Below are positions 52,404-63,370 of a stretch of 64,000 bases of DNA, piece after piece. Position numbers and translations under genes: made by a program. The DNA is from Strigamia acuminata. Lineage: Eukaryota; Arthropoda; Chilopoda; Geophilomorpha; Linotaeniidae. The notes beneath the pieces are model-generated. The model saw only the letters and a list, made by a program, of their open reading frames with translations, searched no databases and had not been told where the DNA came from. Every line of letters begins with the position of its first letter. Position 1 is the stretch's first letter. The stretch covers positions 7,681,060-7,745,059 of the forward strand of contig OX442314.1 of NCBI GenBank assembly GCA_949358305.1, read 5' to 3'.

Positions 52404-53504
52404 AACTAAACTTAAAACTGAGAAAAATTTCCTAAGTCTGAGAGATAACGATGAAGTTGCAAACGTTCAGGAGGGTCGCAAACGAAGCAGTGGTCACACT
52501 ATTCGAAAGGAAGTATGGGTACTTCAAAACACCTCTCTGATTGGTCAAGTATCAACGCTAGTCTCACGAGAGTCCAACCTCGTCCGAGATTGGTGGAAAT
52601 CATCAAGTTCGTGGAACCGTAATCTTGACAGATTCCAGTGTTATGACGTAGTCACCAAACAATATGGATACTTTTCAAAGTACTCTAAATATTATCAAAT
52701 TTATTTAATAAAAATGACCATTCCATGAGAATTTTAAAGTATTAAAACCCACAATTTTAATAAAGCGCGTCGAATCGTTTGAATCGACGGCTTCTCTGCA
52801 CAACCTGGTTGCTAGGCAACACAACAGCGAGAATTCTTCTTCGCTGAAATTCGAATGGTATTCCATTCGTAAAATTCGATTTCAATGACTTGAGATCACG
52901 ACTTTTAACCAACATTTTAATGTAGATCAAGTCTGTAAAATAAGGTAAACCCACTTTGAAATAAAATATAAATTTTAATTCCTTCGAAAAGCGTCAATTT
53001 TCTTTCTAATTTATTTAGGCAAATAAATTTAGGTTTAACTTGAAGTCTCAAGCAAAATACATATAACAGAATATTCTAGAATTAAAACAACTGTTAAATT
53101 GATAGAATTCTTTAAGAATTCCATCAAAAGTCAACTTTTCAAAATTAGGCCCGACCGCGTGGTTTTGTCAAATTTGTCGGCGACAACATGACGCTACCCG
53201 GGCGGAACCAACTTCAACAAGTTCGGGCAAGATTCTCATTCTCAGGGTTGGGCCTTTAGGCCTGACCACGTGGTAGAAATTATTAGTTTTGTTAAAACAC
53301 ATAATTTCCACGACGGAAAATCGGAATAAAGTGAATTACACTTATTTTCTTGCGAGAAGTCCTAAACAGAATAAAATATATTAAACACAAATATAAATTT
53401 CGCTCGAAATTTATTTTACACACAAAAATCACCATAAACGTTACACTACTCGAATTCATCATAAATATGCAAAACTTCAAATTTTATTTAAAATTTGGCA
53501 GCCT
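52404..53504 (-). other. Family A 5' leader (copy 2)
   Basis: Non-coding. GC-rich patch at 53150-53280 bounded by ACCGCGTGGT / ACCACGTGGT as in copy 1; candidate structured or packaging region. Confidence 0.55.
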
Positions 53505-53522
53505 ATCTCGGTAGAACCTCCA
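53505..53522 (-). other. Primer binding site, tRNA-Gln (copy 2)
   Basis: ATCTCGGTAGAACCTCCA on the plus strand, identical to copy 1, two bases from the LTR. Confidence 0.85.
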
Positions 53523-53524
53523 CT

Positions 53525-55242
53525 TGTGACGATTCTACTTTTGGGCTAATTTATTAGTCCTTTTTGAGATAGATAATTCGGTTTATACAAGACGTTGCTA
53601 AGTTTAGCAACAACCTAACCGAGATAAGCTACGGAAGCCTTCACAAACATGAATACGTGACAGAGTAGAAATAACTTACAGTTTTAGTGTGACATAACAT
53701 ATTTATTACTAAATATTGATGGTTAACAAGATGGGTTCTTGACGCGTGTAAACGGGCGGCATCAACTGGTTGAGGATCCGGGCGAAGCCAGAGGGATACG
53801 GCTGACTTGCGGCATCGTCACAAATATCGCTACAAAGACGTATTTGGTCCGCAGCTCGATTATCTAATAGTACGAAGAGTCCTTCGTATATTCGGGAATA
53901 TTCAGCAGAATATTCCATGTTTCAAATGAATAAAAGTAAAGTGATTAATGGAATATAACAAATGAATTGTTATATAAATATTAATTGGGCGGGGACCGTC
54001 ACGACAATTGAGAGAACGTCGCGGGAGTTGTTGAGACTCTATCCGCCAGCATGCCTTACGACGACAAGATCTCGTGATCAGGCGCCGAGTATTTAATTGT
54101 GTGCTTTAACTCGCTATCGGTGGTACCAACCACCAGGTAAACATTTCTATGGACTTACCGGTATAAAAAGATATTGCCAATACAGCATTACCAATGCCCG
54201 AGTAGTTTGTTTAACACAGTGTTGTTCAACTCCTGTTCGCGGGTTACTAACCCGGAGGGTACGATGGGGCGGGGACCGTCACGACGGTCGAGAGAACCAT
54301 CGCAGGAGGATTTGACTCCTCCATCCGCCAGCATGCCTTACGATGGCGGGATCCAATGATCGAGCACCGGGTAAAATATTAATCGGCCACTGCCGTTGGA
54401 TTACCATTATCCAGGTAGTTGTTTTATCGCAACATCTTTAGATATTACTCACGGGCTACCAACCCGGCGTGTCACCTGTGCATTAGGCCTTTACCGACTT
54501 TTAACGAGCGGAAGGACCAATCGTAGAAAGACGGGAACCTGCGTGGGCTGTTTACAACAACCATCCTGCAGCGGACTGTGGCCAGTTAGCTGAGGGACCT
54601 ACTTTCATTTAGCAAGGTCGTACTGTATACGACCGTTATATTAAGCCACCGTACGAAGTCCTACTGTCCCGTAGAACAGCCGGCTAACGTTACGGGGCCA
54701 TTTCATGCGAATGCATGTCTATTACCGGAGTTGGCCTTCCCGAAAAGGCCCTACAACAGTAATAACAAAATAGTAATGAATACTAATTGTGGAGAACTGA
54801 GGTGGCCTGATGTGTCGATAGAGAATAATGAAATCAAACGATAACAATTCAACTACAGACAATATACAAGTTCAGTTATCAAGCTCTGGGGAAGTGAGAA
54901 ACTGATGCTTATATAGTTCTGTAGAACTACTAGATTGGCGACAGCCAATCAGCGTACGAATCGGCGGATTCGTGGGTCACTAGTCCGGACCTAATATATG
55001 ACTATGTCCAGATGGGCCCAGTTAGGGTCCGGAAGGGTCCGATTGGTTCCCTTCAACAGGTAAGTAATGTAAATATTGATTCGATAGAATCAACATCATC
55101 AAGTAATTAATACTTAATTTATATCGTGTCTAAATAATTATTTATCACACTTTTCAGTTTTATCGAGTTTGAATTGCGCGCGTTTGTTAAACAGCGCCAT
55201 CTATGGTGAACATTTGATAAATACTGATTTGTAATCATCACA
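53525..55242 (-). repeat. 5' LTR of family A copy 2 (1718 bp)
   Basis: Lacks 27 bp (after TATATCG near 55125) present in the 3' LTR. TATA box at 54907-54916. Structured modules at about 53988-54092 and 54269-54374. Confidence 0.95.
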
Positions 55243-55246
55243 AACG

Positions 55247-55390
55247 TTACGTTTCCACAACATTCAATCGAAAAACGTTGTTACTCCGACGTTTTTCGAA
55301 AAAAATTTAAGTTGTTCCTATTGGTTCAAATATAACACCATGGTGTTGTATTCGAATACAACACGATCCAGTACTATTCGGGTAAGACGG
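55247..55390. mobile_element. Small TIR element (MITE-like), right part
   Basis: Right inverted repeat 55351-55390 pairs with 40765-40804; flanked by TA. See the left part for details. Confidence 0.75.
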
Positions 55391-55888
55391 TAGCCCCTAA
55401 TTAGCGTAGGCGTTCTAGATTTTGATAGATCGTGCAGTGAATAGTTCAACAAACAGTATTAAAAAAAAACAAGAAAACCGTCTTACAACCATCAACTGTA
55501 TTAATAAGAATTGTATGAATCGATAGTTATCATACTAAGTACGACCATTGGAAATATAATATTAAATAATAAATAAGTCATTTAGGACTCAGTACTAATC
55601 TGACACCAAATAACTTGCAGTTGATCTTCTTTCCTCAAGACAACATCACCGACAAAGTAAGTACAAGACAACGAACAATCGAAAACCGCAACATAAATCC
55701 GATAGCGACATCGACTAGAAAACTATTTGCATTTTAGCAACAAGTGGTAATTTGTGAGTTTGCTACAGCCACACTTTCGAAGGAAATTTACTGTGTAAAA
55801 AAAACCTGTCAATTCTGAACTAAGCACTGGCTCACACCAGATAAGTTTGTTTTATCTTCTTAACACGCCCAAAAGCAGGTAAAATTTC
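55391..55888. other. No gene recognised
   Basis: AT-rich spacer. No coding frame or clear repeat beyond short A-runs. Confidence 0.5.
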
Positions 55889-56420
55889 TGTGACTGGTAT
55901 GGTCTCACCCACAGTAGTCTGGAGGTTTCCATGGGAGGACGCATACTCATCTACTAGTAAATGATTGAGACAGGGACTCTGGATTGTTGGATTTCGGCCT
56001 TTAATCTAGGGGCCGGAGTCTCTCATCTATCTATGTGTTGCAGTGCTGCTAGGCATGCTACACCAGCAACCAACCCGTCCCACAAAGGGCCTGAACTCCA
56101 TGGGTGACGTGGCCAGTCACTGACGGACATTCTGCCATACATATCCCGTATGACCCATGTAGCCGCTCATAGAGGCTGTAATAGACACATCGTCATGTTA
56201 CTGAGCATCACAGTGGTCAATGGTGAGAGCAGCAGAGCCAGCCAGCATCTTCATGCTTTCACTAAGACCTCTACGTCTGTCCTCTCTGCTCCATCGGCTC
56301 CGTCTCTCTCACCACCTCCTTCTCTAACCTAACCAATCCACCCTGCAAAAGGGACGGCCTTAGGGCCAGTGGGCGGTGTGTGGAGTGATGCAAGTTACCG
56401 TGGGTGGCCAAGCGGTCACA
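55889..56420. repeat. Dispersed repeat, copy 2 (TGTGAC...GTCACA ends)
   Basis: About 530 bp, related to 12858-13445; begins TGTGACTGGTATGG and ends GGTGGCCAAGCGGTCACA. Lies about 90 bp upstream of the channel gene, so it may contribute promoter sequence. Confidence 0.6.
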
Positions 56421-56509
56421 CTTCACAATATTTAATAAATACAAGTTTGCCCTTATAAAAATTTTGTTGAAACCACAGTTTGAAATCTGTCCTTTGCAGA
56501 TAAGCTACA

Positions 56510-59348
56510 ATGCAGAATATTTCTTTCGTGAGAAAAAACACGCAAAGATTAAGTAAACTACGTTTGACAATTCACCGGATGTTGAAGGATGATGCAAACA
56601 AACTCAGATGCAATTTAATCGGCTTTGATGATTTTATAAATAGCAATCATCGTGGGAGCAAGCGTCACATCTTTTGGCTTCTTTTATTCTCATTTTGCAC
56701 ATGCATGCTTACTTATCAGGCTTATGATAGAATAATGCATTATTTGAGTTATCCAACCGTTGTTGACGTAACGAGCAGATCGGAAGATGTTACTTTACCA
56801 AACTTGATGATCTGTAATACAAATACGGAAGAAATGGCCAGACTTTGGTTTAAAACATATGGACACCTAACAATTCAAACCTACCAATGCAATCACATGC
56901 TGCGAACACTTATGGCAATCCCATCGTACGATGTAGATGAACTTTGGACAGCGACTAATTTGACAAAAGAAGTAGTGAGCGTAAAAATAAGGGTAAAAAA
57001 AAATAAAAATCAGTATTTTTTAATAATCATAATTCAAACTCTTGATTTCGCGCAGAAATATTCAAATTCAAACCAAACAGTTGTTCTGACAGAAACTAAC
57101 CATTTAGTTGGAATGTGCTCAACATTCAAATTTCGTAACTATAATCAAATATTTATTTTAAACATCGAACAAAATATGCTTTATCATTCATTGCCATAGC
57201 TAAAGCTTCTACCAACTCAATTGTTGGAGATCTACTGACTGTAAAAATGGAAAAAAATCATGAAGGGATATGTCCTACAGAGCCATATTGATATTTGGTA
57301 ATTATTGCAATTTGATATTGTGAATTATATTCACTTTCTTTCTTTTTGCACTTAGCTTTTACTTGAATCTGATGATTATGGAAGATCTTATGGCTTAGCA
57401 ATGCAATATCCAGGTGTAACAACCAAAATTGATTTCAGTTATAAGAAAGTAAAATTTTAACCACAACCTCAATTTACTACACATCACTCTATGCTGTTTT
57501 AAAATTTTAGTTCAAATTTCTTAATTCAACTGTAAATTCATGCTCCAGTGAGGAGGAATACAGAGAATGCTATCAGACTTGTCTAAGGAAAAAATTTAAA
57601 AAACAGCTAAAATGCAGGTAAGAAAAATTGCCATGATAGCACACCATTAAAAAAATCAAAAAAATAGATCTTATTTCCAAGATTCCCTTTTACCAAGACG
57701 GACTTACCGCTTTGCAAATGTTCGAACGACACGAACGAGCAATACGACATTGCAAATCAGCTTATAAAAGGCACAAATGCACTTTCAGATTGTCTATGTA
57801 GACGTCCATGTCAAAAACTAACATTCACACCATCCACTGATACAGGCTTAGCAGATGATGAAAAAACTTCATTGATATCTTTGGCAATAACTGATGACAA
57901 AATTAGTGTGTATGAAGAACGATACATCTATGACATCATTGCTCTACTGTCAGATTTAGGCGGCAATCTTGGCCTGTTTCTCGGTCTGTCATTAATCTCA
58001 TTACCTGAAATCATTTGGTATTTATATTATATTGCAACAAAAATTGACCAAAAAACATCCGTCGATAAGATTCGCTGTGTGTATGAGTTATGCAAGAAGA
58101 AAGCTACTGCGAACGAAGAGAAAACCATGGGAAATGGAATATTAGAAAAGTTTAAATTTGTGATGATATTCGTAATCACAGGATACAGTTTGTATTGCTT
58201 GGAAATTCGTATAAACTACTACATTGATGAACCGGTAACAACAATCGTTAGAATAGTTGAACGCCAATACACTGAGTATCAATCCGTCACGGTCTGTGGT
58301 GAAAAAGAAAATGAAGATGTGGACGCCGCCAGATTACACATGATGAAACACACTAATAAAAACTGCAATGAAATATCGCCCTGGCAATTGTTCAGCAACG
58401 AATTGTCCTTAGAAGAAATTTGGGCAACACTCAATGTGCACGACACAATTAATATTCAGAATGAGGTACTAAGCTTACTTGTACAAGTAGTGTACAGTCG
58501 AGTTAGAAAAAAACTGGACCCACACTCAAAGCTGCCAATTAAACTCGTGAGTAATTTTGTGTTTTGCCACTATGTGAAACACAATACATCAACAGGTGAT
58601 AATACAGACAAGGCTATACAAAGCTACGCACATATTATCACTTGTTGATGTCTGGTGTTTCACCTAGTGGCGAAACCCGAAATTACTCACAAGTTCAATT
58701 GCCAGCATAGAGTAGGGGTCCAGATATTTTGAACACGACTGCACACACACACACAAAAATTAGAAATCGAAGCTCAACGATTAAAACTATTTATTTTGTA
58801 GAAATCTTATGGATACAAAATAGCACTTAACATATCAATGCATCCTATTTCACTGCCTTTTGGTAATTGTTCACGAATAAACACAGGTAATTTATAAATT
58901 TTAATCCCACACATTATTTCACCTTACAAAAAGGAATGAACGATGTTTCTAGGCAATTATGGCCTAACAACTCACGATCGTGTAGTACACCTATGGACAA
59001 AAAAATCTTCACATGCTGTCAGACTACTTCAGTTCCAAATGTGAAGATTTTTTTTACCATACTTGTAGGTGTACATTGTTTATAGTTACTAACTCAATAA
59101 ATGGCGAGTCGGAGGAAGACACAACACTTGCTAATAAATATTCTGTCCTTTTCTAATATTTTTCAGAAAAATCAATCAATCTATCTGCTTATTTTATAAT
59201 TTTATTTGAAACTCTGTTTCCTTCAGAAGTATGTGACCAGCTTCTAAAGGTAAAACAACACTTTGATAACAGATTGATAAGTTATGTCGGGTTGTGAATT
59301 TTTTGAAAAACAATTGCCTCTTTTATCCCAGTGGGTCATTTGGAGTAT

Positions 59349-59380
<32 letters not shown>

Positions 59381-60504
59381 TCGCACTCCAAAGAAGTAAA
59401 AAGAAATGAGTTACAAGTGAGGTACAATAATTTGTTGAACAGATAACAAGTGACGATGTAGGCGCCGATCTACCGGTAACCTAACCCCCACTTCTCGGGG
59501 GCCCTGAGCCAAGTGGTCGTACTAGCCCCCTCTCACAGGGCGAGTTTATACCTAATATATCTAATTGTGCATTGTAATTAAATTCGTAGTTTTTCCTAAA
59601 TGATCTGGAAGAAGAAGTTAACATTGTGGCACCTTTGGAATTAAGCTATGGCTGGATGAACACTGTAACACTTCAAGCATTGAAGGTAATAATAGTAAAA
59701 ATTAAACTATATAATTACATGCTATTAAGCTTATCCTAACTTAGTTTGATTTTATAAAATAGACTGTACGAAGAAATACAAAAAGTAATCCATGCGAAGA
59801 GAACAAAAGTGCTCATTTCATGTGTAAAACTGCTTGCATCCAAAATAGTTTACTCCAAAATGTTAACTGCAGGTATGTTAATTCAGATATTTCACTTTTA
59901 ACACATCTCAGTTCAACACATACGTATGGCTTACATCTACAGTACCGTGTATGTGCATAAACCTTATGTCCGATCGTGCAAATAAATCGGTTTTATGAAT
60001 ATCTACGTCTCCCAACTAGATCCGATAATCGACATTCTACTGTAACTGGTTTTATAAAAATTACCTTTTCAGTTACATACCAGTTTTTTTTTGTTGTAAA
60101 TGTCACTATTGTTTGGTTTCAGATTACCTTACCTAGGAAATCTGAATTTGCCAGCTTGTAACACAACGACTGAATCTATGACGGCTCATTTAATGTACTT
60201 AAAAAATTTTGACACAAACCAAAAACAATGTAAATGTAGACTGCCTTGCGAAAATAGTTTTTACAAAATTACTTTATACCAAAGCAAATTGTTAGTTAAT
60301 TTTTTCACAGGAATAGTTCTGCAATTCTCTGATTCTTTCGTAGAGATTATAGAAGAGCAACAGGCATATCCGATATCTCAATTGCTAAGCGATGTCGGTA
60401 GCATTGTGGGATTAGGTTCTGGAATGTCATTGCTGTCTTTCTACATTGGCATTTTAAACACTTATAATTGTTGGAATTCGAAAAGATTGGGAATACTCGG
60501 ATGA
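56510..60504 (+). CDS. Tandem (two-unit) DEG/ENaC sodium channel protein, 11 coding exons, about 807 aa
   Basis: Predicted exons: 56510-56992, 57056-57134, 57200-57240, 57356-57448, 57511-57617, 57682-58546, 58802-58886, 59167-59249, 59590-59685, 59763-59872, 60123-60504. All junctions are GT-AG, phases agree, and the total is 2424 nt. Unit 1: TM1 (~53-75, HIFWLLLFSF), VTLPNLMICN, a Cys-rich ectodomain including CLCRRPC, and TM2 with filter motif GLFLGLS (~365-371). About 37 cytosolic residues follow. Unit 2: TM1 (~425-445, FKFVMIFVITGYSLYC), SVTVC, PFGNCSRIN, CKCRLPC, and TM2 with GLGSGMS (~777-783). Unit 2 lacks a clear HG gating motif before TM1. Each unit is compact (about 400 aa; typical subunits are 450-700). 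The join lies within exon 6 without a stop. An in-frame ATG with good context (58127) could allow separate translation of unit 2. An acceptor-like TTTGCAG just before the ATG suggests a 5' UTR intron. The exon 1 donor could instead be at 56981. Confidence 0.85.
58742..58755. repeat. (CA)n microsatellite in intron 6
   Basis: Short run of CA dinucleotides. Confidence 0.85.
58983..59075. repeat. Small foldback element in intron 7
   Basis: GTACACCTA...AAAAATCTTCACAT at the left faces ATGTGAAGATTTTT...TAGGTGTAC at the right, about 30 bp per arm with small mismatches. About 93 bp in total, MITE-like. Confidence 0.65.
59346..59380. repeat. (TTTA)n microsatellite in intron 8
   Basis: About eight ATTT tetranucleotide units. 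A GC-rich patch of unknown origin follows at 59458-59541. Confidence 0.9.
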
Positions 60505-60740
60505 AAATGATGAAAAGGTTTATTTGCGCGAGATACACGACATACAGTCTCGGCCCTTTTCGCAAGTGACCGGAAATCGTTCTCGTGACGTAATACGTCG
60601 CCAGTCGAAAATACACCCAACTCCCCCTAGTGGTGGGAGACCCTCATTCGGGATTTCAAGCACATTGCGCCTGGTGACACAAAATGACAACAATAATTTG
60701 TATCAGAGTAGGATTTGGTCAATTTGGTTCCAAAAGAAGC

Positions 60741-60746
60741 AATAAA
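60741..60746 (+). terminator. Poly(A) signal for the channel gene
   Basis: AATAAA 237 bp after the stop codon, the first on this strand downstream. Confidence 0.5.
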
Positions 60747-60880
60747 TTATGAATTTGTTAAAGCTGTCCTATGCTAGATTGTTTAAAATCTTTGTGTCGC
60801 AGTCCAACCCGTTCGAAGTTTGCATTTTTAAGAATTAAAACAAAAAAAATCTGTATTTTTCTCAGTTGATATCAAAGATT

Positions 60881-60925
60881 AGACGTTTGATTGTAAGACG
60901 TTTAATTGTAAGACGTTTAATTGTA
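60881..60925. repeat. 15-bp tandem repeat, three units
   Basis: AGACGTTTAATTGTA three times, with one G/A difference in the first unit. Confidence 0.9.
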
Positions 60926-60979
60926 AGACTTTTAAAAACCCAAGTAATTTGATATCACATGACATATGGACTTCACAAC

Positions 60980-62245
60980 GGGTTACAATAACTGGCGCGG
61001 AATGAATGACCGCGGAAAGAAATTCCGCGCTTATTCATTCGCGCTTATTCAGTTCTCGGGTGATCATTCCGCGCCTGTTCAGTTGTGGTAATGAGAATTC
61101 CGCGCTCAGGCAATTCCAGAACTGACTAAGCGCGGAATTATTTACAGAACACCATTCCGCGCTTATTCAGTTCTTGAATTGCCTGAGCGCGGAATGGTGT
61201 GCTGTAGAGAATTCCGCGCTTATTCAGTTCTTGAACTGCCTGAGCGCGGAATGGTGTGCTGTAGAGAATTCCGCTAGGAGACGGGAGGGGGCTTTACTGC
61301 AATGAGCGTTTGTTCAATTTTCGTCGTAATTTGCTGATTTCTTCTTTTTAACTAAATTTAATGAGAAATATAAGGACGCCAACGTTTTCAGCGGCAGATT
61401 ACACATAGGATTCATGTGTTAAATATTCATAAAGGTCAATTTTAAAAATTAATCTTTTTTTTTTAAATTTCAAAATTAAATTCTATTTTGGTCACGGCTT
61501 CCGCCAGATAAAGCTCTAGTTTGTTTACAATTCGTGGTCAATCGAAATTCAAAATGAAAATGGTGAACATGAAAGTTAATCGGTTTTTCAAAAAAATACC
61601 CAAGTTTAATTACGAAGACATGCATTTTAAAATTAGAAATTTGAAATAAAATGGTGAACATGACATAAATCACCGATTTTTTAAAGAAAAAATGACTACC
61701 GTATTTTATCAATTAAGAGCTGCGGCTCTTATTCAAAACTGCAATTTTTGTCAGCAATTACAATTTCGGTTTTTCGTTTGTTATATTTGTTTAATGTAAC
61801 AAACGAAGTCCAATTATGTCCATTGAAAGGGCTATCTAGTCCAATAAATTTTTTGGATTGGACATAGGGGGGGCCAATTTAACGAAGGTCACTAATTGGA
61901 CGAATCGTGTCGTTAAACGAACATTTTTCAAGTGTGAGAATTTTGGTTGAAAAAACGTCCAAAATTGACTTTAAAAGCCTAAAAACCACGAAAATAAGTA
62001 AATTCGATTGGAAAACAACAAATTAAAAACTTGTATTGCTTTTCGTATTCCGCGCTTATTCAGTTCCAACTTTTGTCCAAATTCCGTGCTTATTCAGTTG
62101 ACAATGTTGGCATTCCGCGCTAATTCAACAATTGAATTCAAAATTCCGCGCTTATTCATTCCGCGCCAGTTCAATTTACTGAAATAACGGGTCTGTAAAA
62201 AAAATTAATTCCGCGCCAATTCATTTCGCGCCAGTTATGAATCCC
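60980..62245. mobile_element. Non-autonomous TIR DNA transposon with 9-bp target duplication
   Basis: CTTCACAAC directly repeated at 60971-60979 and 62246-62254. The ends are GGGTTACAATAACTGGCGC and, reversed, GGGGATTCATAACTGGCGC, and similarity continues through AATGAAT. Both ends carry many copies of ATTCCGCGCTTATTCAGTT in both orientations (60995-61275 and 62045-62232). The left array includes a roughly 58-bp tandem unit made of a perfect-stem hairpin (ATTCCGCGC...GCGCGGAAT). The central 770 bp has no transposase frame. An 8-9 bp duplication fits MULE or Merlin-like groups, but the class is not settled. Confidence 0.75.
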
Positions 62246-62298
62246 CTTCACAACTTTGTTCACCAACATGACTGCCTGCATGAAGACAACAATAGTTT

Positions 62299-62370
62299 GT
62301 AGTGGTTGCCCAGTGGTTAAGGCAATGGACTAGGCATCTTTCCACACAGGTTCAAATCCTGTTGTCTGTG
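62299..62370 (+). pseudogene. tRNA-Ser-derived relic
   Basis: Recognisable A box (GCCCAGTGGTTAAGGC), the segment AATGGACTAG, and B box GGTTCAAATCC as in tRNA-Ser. The anticodon arm is altered, the long variable arm is missing and the acceptor arms do not pair. A T-rich stretch follows. It could be the head of a SINE or a dead tRNA gene. Confidence 0.7.
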
Positions 62371-62535
62371 AAAAATTTTTATTTTATTTTTTATTTATTT
62401 TTAGCAGTAATTTTAATGTTTGTAATTTTATATTTGTTTTTAGAAAATTTTAATCTAATTAATTTTAATTTTTTACCACAACTTTAATTGAAAAGTTGGA
62501 CTTAATACTGTATACAATAACAAATCAAATATTTT

Positions 62536-63100
62536 GCATTTAAATTAAATGTAGTCAAATAACTGCAACTTCATAGATTGGATTTTCTTTGAAATAAGAA
62601 ATTGTATACCACATCTGGTTAATTATTCATGGTTAGATGATAAAATAGAATAATTAATCAAATATTTTGAATTTAGATTAAACTTATTCAAGAAACTGCA
62701 ACTCCGTAGATTAGATTTTCTTTGAAATTAGAAATTCTATACCACATCTGGTAAATTATTCATGGTTAGATTATAATACAGAATAATTAATCAAATATTT
62801 TGCATTTTGATTAAACTTATTCAAGAAACTGCAACTTCATAAATTGGATTTTCTTTGAAATTAGAAATTGTACACCGCATCTGGTAAATTATTCATGGTT
62901 AGATTATAATAGAAGATAGAAAATATAGAAAAACCTATTGAAACTACATTTCAATAGATCTGATTTTTTTTGGAAATAAAAAATTATGCAGTTACTTGGT
63001 GTCTGATCACTTTAGTGGCACTGTCGAGGTCACCAACTGAAGAAACGGTAAGTCTTTCTGACGTATTATTAGAGACAAATATAGCTGTGATAAAATAGAC
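62536..63100. repeat. ~133-bp tandem array with unique tail, copy 2
   Basis: Three units of 133 bp, then the tail also seen at 15422-15600, including hairpin CTATTGAAA/TTTCAATAG and ACCAACTGAAGAAACGGTAA. Confidence 0.8.
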
Positions 63101-63279
63101 ATCTGCCATATTTCTTGCCTGTATTAAACTGGGTTTCATAAACTTGGGCAGAAGTGGGGCCTAACTAGGGGTAGGTCCCCAGAAAGAAAGCAAGTCCACC
63201 CAGCTATGGTTTTGGGTGTCGACTAAAGTCTTTTATTATAATCGAAAAGTGGCGGGTTGCCTAGGAAAACCTTCTAGGC
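63101..63279. other. No gene recognised
   Basis: Spacer containing GGTTGCCTAGG/CCTTCTAGGCAG, a smaller version of the hairpin that follows. Confidence 0.4.
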
Positions 63280-63370
63280 AGTTGTTATGTATCGACCCCA
63301 ACAATTGTACGGTTGCCTGGGAAAACCTTCTAGGCAACCATACAATTGTTGGGGCCGATACACAACAACT
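63280..63370. repeat. Long hairpin (about 39-bp stem)
   Basis: AGTTGTTATGTATCGACCCC... on the left is the near-perfect reverse complement of ...GGGGCCGATACACAACAACT on the right. The inner arms GGTTGCCT/AGGCAACC enclose a loop GGGAAAACCTTCT. Confidence 0.85.

Larger units (their letters stand above)
40988..55242 (-). mobile_element. Ty3/gypsy LTR retrotransposon, family A copy 2, complete
   Basis: 14.26 kb on the minus strand with LTRs 53525-55242 (5') and 40988-42732 (3'). The target duplication AACG is at 40984-40987 and 55243-55246. gag, pol and a third ORF are all open, with a tRNA-Gln primer site and slippery heptamer. The LTRs differ by a 27-bp deletion in the 5' LTR and about seven substitutions by eye, so it is a fairly young insertion. 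It lies inside the small TIR element. It is longer than most gypsy elements because of the 1.7-kb LTRs, long leader and third ORF. Confidence 0.96.

Noticed and set aside
57241-57300. Nonsense codon in the channel gene (TGA shortly after 57280)
   Set aside because: It lies within a predicted intron (57241-57355); splicing at ACT|GTAAAA to TTAG|CTTTTA keeps a sensible frame.
60980-62245. CRISPR-like array from the repeated ATTCCGCGC motif
   Set aside because: Eukaryotic context, irregular spacing and both orientations; it fits subterminal transposon repeats.
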